From NCBI GenBank assembly GCA_045647525.1, contig JAZRMK010000052.1, positions 1 through 51,391 of the forward strand: 51,391 nucleotides of DNA, given 5' to 3'. This DNA comes from UMGS172 sp045647525. GTDB lineage: Bacteria; Bacillota; Clostridia; Oscillospirales; Acutalibacteraceae. Shown in pieces: positions 42,352 to 49,483 of this stretch (its first letter is position 1; each line of letters starts with the position of its first letter). Position numbers and translations under genes: made by a program. Under the pieces are notes generated by a model that ran no database searches, was not told the DNA's origin, and worked only from the letters and a program-made list of their open reading frames with translations.

Positions 42352-42885
42352 TTAATATTTGCAAAGAATATACTTATCCTTTACGAAAGCAGATAATTTG
42401 TTTCTAATTTCTTCAACTGTTCCGCCTTCAATAGTAGATTTATCAACAATAAACACCTGATTATTAGTCTGATACATAAAGAAATACTTTGATGTTTCAT
42501 AAACCTTTACAAACAGGGAATATTCAATTTCTGCTTCCCCGTTATATTCTTGGCTTTTTGTAAATGTTTTTAAAACGTTATCACAAAAGATATACTCATT
42601 TTCAGCATCTTTCATTTTAGCTAAAGCTTTATATTGTATTTTGGGTAAACCAAAATACATAAAAAAGTCAATTAAAATCACAAGTAAGTCTACCACAATT
42701 AAAATAATTGGAACAACATCAAAATCAAACACAACAAGTTCAGCAACAATCACCAAAAGCAAAATTAAACATAAGATTGTTCTTGTTATAACCGTTTTTT
42801 TAGGATTAGACTTCTTAAATGTAGATAGATGCGCTAACGCTCTAATGGAATCTTTATCAAATTTACACTTTGCTTTAATTTCCAT
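42352..42885 (-). CDS. YcxB-like membrane protein
   Basis: A 177-residue protein. It has a charged N-terminus (MEIKAKCKFDKDSIRAL), two adjacent transmembrane helices at about residues 37-60 and 62-83, and a soluble C-terminal part with EIEYSLFVKVYETSKYFFMYQTNN and VFIVDKSTIEGGTVEEIRN, the pattern of the YcxB-like family. Its function is unknown. The ATG at 42883-42885 is preceded by AAGGCGGTGA, part of cassette copy B, which also supplies a promoter about 15 bases before it. The gene is A+T-richer than those left of 41.5 kb. Confidence 0.8.
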   Translation of the reverse strand: MEIKAKCKFDKDSIRALAHLSTFKKSNPKKTVITRTILCLILLLVIVAELVVFDFDVVPIILIVVDLLVILIDFFMYFGLPKIQYKALAKMKDAENEYIFCDNVLKTFTKSQEYNGEAEIEYSLFVKVYETSKYFFMYQTNNQVFIVDKSTIEGGTVEEIRNKLSAFVKDKYILCKY

Positions 42886-42888
42886 AAA

Positions 42889-43104
42889 ATCACCGCCTTG
42901 GGTGTAGTATAGCATAAATGCGGGGAAGCCACAATACTTATACTTATTACTTATTACTTATTACCTCTTACCTATTACTTCTTACTTCCCAAAAAATCCT
43001 GAATACAATTTGAGGTAAGAGTGAAGAAGTAAGAAGTAAGAAGTAAAAATCCCGCCCACTTTCGTGAACGGGATTTTTGTCTCTCGTGTCCAAAAAAGAA
43101 CTGG
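42889..43104. repeat. Intergenic cassette, copy B
   Basis: The 216-bp second copy of the element at 42137-42331, longer by 21 bases because a TTACTTA-type tract has expanded in the palindrome. Parts on the minus strand: terminator stem 43045-43054/43069-43078, palindrome, promoter (TTGTGG at 42929-42934, TATACT at 42906-42911, 17 bases apart) and ribosome-binding stretch. It precedes the YcxB-like gene. Confidence 0.87.
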
Positions 43105-43155
43105 TGAGAAACCCTTAATTTTACCGGGTTTAACCCGGATTTTCTTTACGAATGC

Positions 43156-43184
43156 ATTATAACATAAAAAAGCACTCTCTGCAA
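43156..43184 (-). promoter_or_regulatory. Promoter-like pair upstream of cassette copy B
   Basis: Minus-strand TTGCAG (43179-43184) and TATAAT (43156-43161), 17 bases apart. A transcript from here would be only about 100 bases long before the terminator of cassette B, passing a CCGGGT/ACCCGG hairpin at 43124-43138. It could be a short RNA or an attenuated leader. Confidence 0.5.
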
Positions 43185-43346
43185 TACAAAAATGCAGAAA
43201 GTTCCCTTGAAATTTATAACGGCAATGCAAAGCAAACGCCTGCAAAACTACAACCGTTATCAAATAATATATTTAGTTGATAAAATACTTCTCTCCCCTG
43301 TTAACGCATGGTTCACCCTAAAACTGCGTCACATAAGAAAAGCACT

Positions 43347-43541
43347 ATTACAACATCAAAAACTGGAATCAAACAGACTGTTTCCTGCGCACGGAAACAA
43401 GACTTCCCTATTTGCTACCGCTTCGCACTCTTCTCCACTTTCGTGGCCCCTATAGAAGAACCAAAACAGTTTACTTAAGAAAGCTCCTCTTTTTTCACCC
43501 TTCGACTTGTCTTGTGCTTCAAGCCGTTCTGATGTTTTGTT
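43347..43541 (-). ncRNA. Candidate structured RNA with 6S-like architecture
   Basis: No credible protein is encoded between 43105 and 43617, yet a strong promoter fires into it. The predicted RNA of about 195 bases begins ACAAAACATCAGAACGG and ends CCAGTTTTTGATGTTGT, which pair into a long closing stem. CAAGAC/GTCTTG forms a second stem. The centre holds CTTCT...AGAAG enclosing CCAC-GAAA-GTGG, and the 3' side holds GTTTCC/GGAAAC. Length, closing stem, open centre and side hairpin recall 6S RNA, but I cannot confirm the family. Other small RNAs are possible. Confidence 0.45.
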
Positions 43542-43547
43542 GTACTT

Positions 43548-43576
43548 ATTATACCATTGCAGAAATATAAGGTCAA
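43548..43576 (-). promoter_or_regulatory. Strong promoter of the candidate RNA
   Basis: Minus-strand TTGACC (43571-43576) and TATAAT (43548-43553), 17 bases apart, with an extended TGG before the -10. It starts transcription near 43541. Confidence 0.75.
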
Positions 43577-43617
43577 TGGGTTTGGCAGAAACATGGCCCC
43601 ACAGATCATGCAAATTT

Positions 43618-43842
43618 TTATTTAAACAATTCTGCCACCGGAATCTTTAATGCGGCGGCTATATCGAACAAAACCTCAAAAGAAGGATCCTTTTTACCGT
43701 TAATAATACGATTAATGTATCCGTCATTCTTTTTAATCTTACTGCTCAAATACTGACAGGATAAATTCCTCTCATCCATTAACTTGCAGAGTTTTTTAAC
43801 GAACAATTCTCTTCCATCTTCAAAACTCAGTTTCTTCTCCAT
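43618..43842 (-). CDS. Small XRE-family helix-turn-helix regulator
   Basis: A 74-residue protein that is essentially one Cro/C1-type DNA-binding domain: VKKLCKLMDERNLSCQYLSSKIKKNDGYINRIINGKKDPSFEVLFDIAAALKI in outline, with the helix-turn-helix around residues 27-50. GAGG stands eight bases before the ATG. It is unrelated in detail to the XRE protein at 26081-26320. It lies between the AraC-type regulator and the candidate RNA, and its target is unknown. Confidence 0.85.
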   Translation of the reverse strand: MEKKLSFEDGRELFVKKLCKLMDERNLSCQYLSSKIKKNDGYINRIINGKKDPSFEVLFDIAAALKIPVAELFK

Positions 43843-44064
43843 AATAAAACCTCACTTATATAAAAACTAAAGAGCCGCTCTCGCGACTCTTCGTTTATAA
43901 GTATAAGAATTGTTTTATTTGCGGTTTCAAGAAAACATTAATTTTGGCCCCAAAACACGTTCAAAAACTTAAAAACACATTTTTTCAAGTTTTTTAGAGT
44001 GTATTTTACACATTTTTTCAAAAATCAGGTTAAATATAAAGCCCACATAATTTATAAGTCACTT

Positions 44065-44943
44065 TTATTTCACCGGAATTGCAATCCTTGCTCCTGTTCT
44101 TGTATCTGCTCCCATATTAAATGACGGAGCAACATTATTAGCCAATACATACCCATAGCGTTCAAAGTCATAATGTTCGATCGCCTTAAACACTTGCCCA
44201 ATATACTTGCCAAAATCATCGGGATTCTCATATGGCTCACTTTGGAAGTAGAGCATTATGCACTCCGGAAGTTCCGCGATCTTATATCCATCAGGTAGAG
44301 GTTTCTCATAGTCAAGCGGCACTTCTACTCCTGAGGCTATTTTACTTATCCCATTCTCGTGCAGAAAATCAGGCAGATCAATCAATGCAGCTGTATCAAA
44401 CTTTTCTGGGATACTGTTAAGTAGTCCTTCCCAGTCACAACCAACCTCTTCACAATATGAAAGATAATCGGTAGCCGAACGAGATGTGAGGTAGATAAGC
44501 TTTCTTTTGGGTCTGTTTACCGGTGTAACCGTACAAATTGATGTAGCATCCATTGTTTGTCCTTCTTTCAAAATATAGTAATGGTTTGCAGGATGCTGGG
44601 TGAATATAGGTATCGCGATTTTGTTCTTGCGATATTCACTGGGCGTGATGGAGAATCGTTTTGCAAATGATCTTGTGTAACCTTCGTGAGACTGATAGTG
44701 ATAGTCTAAAGCCACATCAATTACAGTATTATCTGAATCAACCAACTTCGCCGCACTCTCGCTGAGCAGGACAGCGTTTATATATTCATACAGAGTAATG
44801 CTCATATGTTTTTTAAATAATCTGTCGAGTTGGCGTCGAGAATATCCAACCGCACTACATACATTCTCAATACTAAATTCCATATCAGTGTGATGCGCTT
44901 TGATATATTCTTGTGCCAAAACTACCGCTTTTACATCATTCAT
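44065..44943 (-). CDS. AraC-family regulator with GyrI-like effector domain
   Basis: A 292-residue regulator. The N-terminal 110 residues contain two helix-turn-helix motifs of the AraC type (FSIENVCSAVGYSRRQLDRLFKKH, then DVALDYHYQSHEGYTRSFAKRFSITPSEYRK in outline). The C-terminal half (from about residue 130, TVTPVNRPKRKLIYLTSR to GARIAIPVK) is a GyrI-like small-molecule-binding domain, as in Rob/SoxS-like and BltR-like sensors of amphipathic drugs. AAGGG lies six bases before the ATG. It follows the zinc-peptidase-like gene by 67 bases on the same strand, so it could be part of the same transcript, though this pairing may be accidental. Confidence 0.88.
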   Translation of the reverse strand: MNDVKAVVLAQEYIKAHHTDMEFSIENVCSAVGYSRRQLDRLFKKHMSITLYEYINAVLLSESAAKLVDSDNTVIDVALDYHYQSHEGYTRSFAKRFSITPSEYRKNKIAIPIFTQHPANHYYILKEGQTMDATSICTVTPVNRPKRKLIYLTSRSATDYLSYCEEVGCDWEGLLNSIPEKFDTAALIDLPDFLHENGISKIASGVEVPLDYEKPLPDGYKIAELPECIMLYFQSEPYENPDDFGKYIGQVFKAIEHYDFERYGYVLANNVAPSFNMGADTRTGARIAIPVK

Positions 44944-45010
44944 CTTGCACCCTTACCTATGATAACACCATACCATTACTTATTCTTGATATATATGGAC
45001 AATTCCAAAT

Positions 45011-45640
45011 TTATATCTTGTGCCTCACAAATTCAGAGATGAAATCATCCACTATGTTTTTCACAAGCACAAACAGTTCTTCTTCAATATGCCCCTCTCC
45101 TGCAAATGCATACTTGAAGGACTCTGCTAAAAGTTCACTGGAATTATGAGGACTTGGTCTAAGTATTTGCTCTAACGAAACAACTTGAAAACGTCCGTAT
45201 TTCTCGCTTTCCCTTTCCCAAAAGGCATCGAGAAAGTGATCTCTTATACTTTCTGGCCAATATTCATATTCAAGTTCTTTAAAGGAATAATTGTACTCAA
45301 GCAAGCCTTTTTGATTTACAAAGAAACGATGATCCTGTAGACAAATCAGCCAAGATAGCACATGACCTATTTCATGCCATGTAATACCTTTTAAATTTGA
45401 TGCATCATAATTTCTTAACCAAAAAATACGAATATTGATAGAAATGGTACAGGGTAGTAAATATACCTTTTTCCCACACTTCCAAACATACCTTGTGAGA
45501 CCATCGCTTTTCCAAAACGGAGAAAGTTTTACCTTCCCGAGTATATTCTTCAGATTCGGGTATATTTGAATTGCTGTATCGAAAACTTCCTCAATACATG
45601 CAAATTTTCTCATTTGCTGAATCCCGATGCTATATTTCAC
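45011..45640 (-). CDS. HEIGH zinc-peptidase-like protein, last gene of the defence-like run
   Basis: A 209-residue protein containing ITWHEIGHVLSW at residues 87-98. The two His and the Glu of HEIGH (89-93) form a classical zinc-binding active site. About 75 residues later SSELLAESFKYAF (Glu169 and Glu173) offers the third ligand, the arrangement of gluzincin-like enzymes of the lethal-factor or phage-head type. No signal peptide is seen, so it should act in the cytoplasm. The GTG at 45638-45640 is the chosen start: AAGGAGG lies seven bases upstream. It follows the metallophosphoesterase gene by 84 bases. Its substrate is unknown; a defence role is inferred from position. Confidence 0.75.
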   Translation of the reverse strand: MKYSIGIQQMRKFACIEEVFDTAIQIYPNLKNILGKVKLSPFWKSDGLTRYVWKCGKKVYLLPCTISINIRIFWLRNYDASNLKGITWHEIGHVLSWLICLQDHRFFVNQKGLLEYNYSFKELEYEYWPESIRDHFLDAFWERESEKYGRFQVVSLEQILRPSPHNSSELLAESFKYAFAGEGHIEEELFVLVKNIVDDFISEFVRHKI

Positions 45641-45724
45641 GATGCATCCTCCTTGGATGATTGACACCAATTTTCTCTTTTCACCACCGAAAACATAGTC
45701 CGTGCGTTTATGTGTATCTCTGAT

Positions 45725-47647
45725 CTATTCATTAACTTCATAAACGAAATCCCAAACACAATCCATATTCTCAACTTTGATATGTGTACCTAGTTTTTTA
45801 ATTAAGTCTGTAATATTAGCCTTGTCTTCATCCGTTATGATGTAGCAAGTAGAATTATTGCAGAGCTTTAGGTCGATTTTTCGTTTGTCAGCTGTTGCAT
45901 ATGTGATAGCCTTATGGATAGCCTTAGACCCTTTAGGTGTATATGGTCCCATCAAAACAGTCGCTTTTCCAAGGGAAAAATCATTCCCATATAACTGGCA
46001 TCGGAAATTACCACGATGCAATATGTAAACGGGTCTATTCAACAACGCAAGAAGACCAATTTTGAAGAGTTGTTTTTTGTTAGCAGAATAAGTCTCGAAC
46101 CCTGGAATTGCATTGAATGCTGTTGTGTACCCATTTTCAATCAAATCATTCAGAATATCAACTTTTCTATATTCTGCATTATCTTTTGGGCATTGAAAAA
46201 TGAGATCGTATTCAAGTTCAATTCTCCGTAATTTTGTTAAAAACTCTATGCCTTCATCTTCAATCTTTTCGTTGCAACTTATATTTTCTCCAGACAAAAA
46301 CACATTACCGGAAGCATCGACTATTTCGAAAGATGATCCGCTTTTCGAATTTGTCGCACGATTAAGAAAAGCAAATACAGTCTCACAAACGAGAAAGGAT
46401 TCCACGCTATTTTCTTTTGTGCATGCTATGCTAATACTAACGTTAGATTTGCCGGGTTTGTCTGTGGGTCCACTACAAATTATATCTAGGTTTCGGCAAA
46501 CATCTTCGGAATTACTCAACAACGCAGTATTATCACCATGAATATATACAGAAACACATTTCATGGGTATCGACAGGATTTGGTCCTCATATGACAATAC
46601 CAGTTGAAAATCCGCCCTGCAGTTGAAAGTGGGTTGTTCAGCAACAATGCTGCCATATCCCATAGGGAGAGCTTTTCTTATGTTATGATGCCATCCGCTT
46701 TCAGCTGAATAAGTAAAGGGATAAAGTATAACTTCCCGTTCTTTTCCTTCGGACAAGTTGTCTGGGGCTATCACCATAGAATATGCATTTGCGTGATCAT
46801 CTGAATAGTATGCTGCTCCACCGGTCAGCATCTCGGCACCGCCTATTTGTTTATATAGAACTGGTATGCCCCCTGTTTCGGTATGTCCACAAAGGATTAA
46901 ATCTACATAGCGCCTTAATAGCGGTAATGTTGCATATCTGTGATTATACTCACAGATTTCGTGGGTATGTAAAAAGCGTTCAGCGTGATGGAAAAGTGCT
47001 ATAGTAAAATGATTCCTGTTGTCTCCAATCAGGTTATGTTCTAGCAATTCCATTACTTGTGGCTGTCCTATTAACATCTGATCGTCTGGATACTTTCTTA
47101 CAAAGGACAGCAAGGCGGTATTAAAAGAAACAATACGAAAAGCCTCTCTGTGAGGAAGAATAATATCCTTATATCCTATTGCATAACTTGCTTCCCATTT
47201 TCTCGATTTAGGATAGTGGTACGGAACAACCCCTAACGCTTCACAGAATTTATCGTAATTATAAAGAGGCGCTTCCATTCGGTGGATATTTTCGTAGCCG
47301 TATAATTGATCAACAACTTCTATGTCTTCATGTTTTAGTTCCGTCATATAGTTGCCATAAGCACGATTCACGTCATGATTGCCGGGACAGAAAGTAATAT
47401 CAGAACCGGAAAGCTTTGTAATGTCCAATAACTCTCTAAACCAAAGTAGCGCTTCATCAAAGTCCTCCTTTTTTCCAAACCATGCAACATCACCTGTCAC
47501 GATAATATGGTCAGGCTTCATTGCATTGTCCCTGATAGATATAAGTAAATCACGCAAAATGTTTTTCTTGTTTTGAAATTCTCCCTTAACTTTGTAGCGG
47601 GGATTATCTCTTCCAAAATGAATGTCGGATAAATGCAAAAAAACCAT
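45725..47647 (-). CDS. Calcineurin-like metallophosphoesterase with large C-terminal extension
   Basis: A 640-residue protein. The first 280 residues hold all metal-binding motifs of the calcineurin-like fold: DIH (8-10), GDVAW (52-56), GNHD (89-92), His pair (220-221) and CGHTETGG (253-260). It should therefore hydrolyse phosphodiester or phosphomonoester bonds with two metal ions. The remaining 360 residues are not recognised; they mix strands and helices and contain several Cys. Family size for the catalytic part alone is about 250-300, so a second functional domain is likely. AGGAG stands six bases before the ATG. It lies 89 bases after the helicase gene and 84 before the HEIGH protein, all on one strand. 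Confidence 0.88.
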   Translation of the reverse strand: MVFLHLSDIHFGRDNPRYKVKGEFQNKKNILRDLLISIRDNAMKPDHIIVTGDVAWFGKKEDFDEALLWFRELLDITKLSGSDITFCPGNHDVNRAYGNYMTELKHEDIEVVDQLYGYENIHRMEAPLYNYDKFCEALGVVPYHYPKSRKWEASYAIGYKDIILPHREAFRIVSFNTALLSFVRKYPDDQMLIGQPQVMELLEHNLIGDNRNHFTIALFHHAERFLHTHEICEYNHRYATLPLLRRYVDLILCGHTETGGIPVLYKQIGGAEMLTGGAAYYSDDHANAYSMVIAPDNLSEGKEREVILYPFTYSAESGWHHNIRKALPMGYGSIVAEQPTFNCRADFQLVLSYEDQILSIPMKCVSVYIHGDNTALLSNSEDVCRNLDIICSGPTDKPGKSNVSISIACTKENSVESFLVCETVFAFLNRATNSKSGSSFEIVDASGNVFLSGENISCNEKIEDEGIEFLTKLRRIELEYDLIFQCPKDNAEYRKVDILNDLIENGYTTAFNAIPGFETYSANKKQLFKIGLLALLNRPVYILHRGNFRCQLYGNDFSLGKATVLMGPYTPKGSKAIHKAITYATADKRKIDLKLCNNSTCYIITDEDKANITDLIKKLGTHIKVENMDCVWDFVYEVNE

Positions 47648-47736
47648 AATAACTCCTGTTAATTAGTGCATGCAAATAAATTATTACTCCATTTGCGAAA
47701 GAACTTCAAGTTTGATTATTGATTTGTATCTCAAAC

Positions 47737-49464
47737 TTAATTTTCAATAAACTGTTTATATGTAACTATATTTTCTGCTCCAACAAGATTCTCTAAAAAC
47801 TGTCTAAACGTGCCATCGATTGGTATTGAGACAAAGAAAAACAATCTCTTTTTGGGTCGGGAACAACACACATAAAACAAGTTCCTATTTCTAACATACG
47901 AGGCCTCTTTATCCAAAGGATATCCATTTTTTATCATAGGAGCATAGTTTTCGAATTGATATTGATTCCAACCTCTACTGACAACAAAAACAACATTATC
48001 GTATTCCTCACCTTTTACACCGTGTTCAGTAGAAAATTCGGATTCAGGATACAAGAAGTTAATTGCTGACAAAAACTGAGCATAATCCAAATCTAAAAAT
48101 TCCTTTATATTGGTGTTGCTGTAAACAGTTTCAGGTGCCTTATAATACAAATCATAATAACCTTCAATCGATTGAGAAACAGGAATAAGTTTTGAGTTTA
48201 ATACCGTTTTCAAAACATCAATACTTTTCTTAGAACGGGCTAAAGATAGTTGTTCGCGCAGTTCTTTCCATCGTTGCTTTTCTGATTTTCTATTAATTGG
48301 ATATCTTTTTACCTTCAATGTATCAAAAAGTAACTGCATATTATTCTCGGTAAGAGCCTGATATATAGGTTCAACCATATTCATAAAGAACAATAGGAAA
48401 ACATCTTCCTTATCTCTTAGGCCGTCTGAAATGACACTCAGCAACTTATCATAACCTTGTTGCGTAGCCAAGACTCTATGAGTTATCATTAATACTTTTA
48501 GGTTTTCTTCCGATCCCATAATGTTGTTTTCTATTTTGTCTTTCAATGTAGATAGCCGCGTCTGAAACTCTTCAATCGGCAACTCATCTTTAAAATTGCG
48601 ATCTGTTCTTCTGGGGCCATTGTAATCCTCACAAGTAATTACTGTGATTTCCCCTTCGAATCCGTCTATAGCTGAGTGTTGAGGTAATTCCGGACGGATG
48701 AAGTTTAACATCTCCACAATCTTTGGTGCCGATCTAAAATTAGAACCCTTTTTAATCTCTCTAATATTCTCGTGCTCAATAAGACCGCACGCCTTATTAG
48801 ATTGATATATGGTTTGCCACGCATCTCCAAAAAAACCGAATTGCGGACCGATTCCCTTAGAAATAAAGTGCTCTATAAAACGTTCGACAATTGACTGAAA
48901 AGAGTCTTGATATTCATCTATTAATATTAAAGGGTACTTATCACTAAAAATCTTGCGGAATTTTGCATTATCTAACAAAGTATTAAAAAGGAAGATAACA
49001 TCATCATGGTACAAATATAGAATGCCGTTTTCTTGATATCGATGCCCCAACGTATACTGAACCTCTACTATTTTGGTGAAGTCCCCTTCTTTGGGTTGCA
49101 TAGCTTCATTAGAAGAAATAATTTCTATAAGCGTACTTTGATATTGTTTAATAGCTCCCCAAGCAAAAGAGTGGATGGTCGAAGGCAAAATAAATGAATC
49201 TTTATCAAGTCTCTCAGCAATAACATCCACAGCTGCATTGGTATATGTAATACAAACAACGTTCTGTTTCTTTTTTTGAAACTCTGACCATTTGTTGGCC
49301 TGTATCCATTCGATTACCCTGTTAAGAGAATATGTTTTTCCCGAGCCTGCGCCTGCTTCAACTCGAAAAGATACTCCTTCTTTAATAGTCTCAATGATTA
49401 TTTCATCGACCCTATCGGCTTCAGCTTTAGCTATTTCATAATTAGTCTTTGCTTTATCACTCAC
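47737..49464 (-). CDS. UvrD/Rep-like superfamily 1 helicase, GajB-like
   Basis: A 575-residue helicase. Motifs in order: Walker A AGAGSGKT (37-44), Ia VVCITYTNAAVDVIAERL (about 69-86), Walker B LILIDEYQD (179-187), motif III GFFGDAWQTIY, motif V STEHGVKGEEYDNVVF and motif VI FYVCCSRPKKRLFF. A compact UvrD-like protein directly behind an OLD-family nuclease is the arrangement of the Gabija anti-phage system (GajB behind GajA). It is somewhat longer than the reference GajB of about 490 residues. The GTG start at 49462-49464 has GGGAGG eight bases upstream, 19 bases after the nuclease stop. It presumably senses or processes DNA ends for the nuclease. Confidence 0.86.
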   Translation of the reverse strand: MSDKAKTNYEIAKAEADRVDEIIIETIKEGVSFRVEAGAGSGKTYSLNRVIEWIQANKWSEFQKKKQNVVCITYTNAAVDVIAERLDKDSFILPSTIHSFAWGAIKQYQSTLIEIISSNEAMQPKEGDFTKIVEVQYTLGHRYQENGILYLYHDDVIFLFNTLLDNAKFRKIFSDKYPLILIDEYQDSFQSIVERFIEHFISKGIGPQFGFFGDAWQTIYQSNKACGLIEHENIREIKKGSNFRSAPKIVEMLNFIRPELPQHSAIDGFEGEITVITCEDYNGPRRTDRNFKDELPIEEFQTRLSTLKDKIENNIMGSEENLKVLMITHRVLATQQGYDKLLSVISDGLRDKEDVFLLFFMNMVEPIYQALTENNMQLLFDTLKVKRYPINRKSEKQRWKELREQLSLARSKKSIDVLKTVLNSKLIPVSQSIEGYYDLYYKAPETVYSNTNIKEFLDLDYAQFLSAINFLYPESEFSTEHGVKGEEYDNVVFVVSRGWNQYQFENYAPMIKNGYPLDKEASYVRNRNLFYVCCSRPKKRLFFFVSIPIDGTFRQFLENLVGAENIVTYKQFIEN

Positions 49465-49483
49465 AACTAAAACCTCCCACCAA

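Noticed and set aside
42182..43043. TTACTTC-type repeats as a CRISPR array
   Set aside because: Units are 7 bases, arranged as a palindrome, without regular spacers or cas genes.
42982..43263. Minus-strand frame of 93 codons
   Set aside because: It crosses a promoter, a terminator and the palindrome of cassette B, so it is not a gene.
43356..43613. Minus-strand frame of 85 codons after the small XRE gene
   Set aside because: A strong promoter lies inside it and the sequence downstream folds as RNA; no ribosome-binding site precedes its start.
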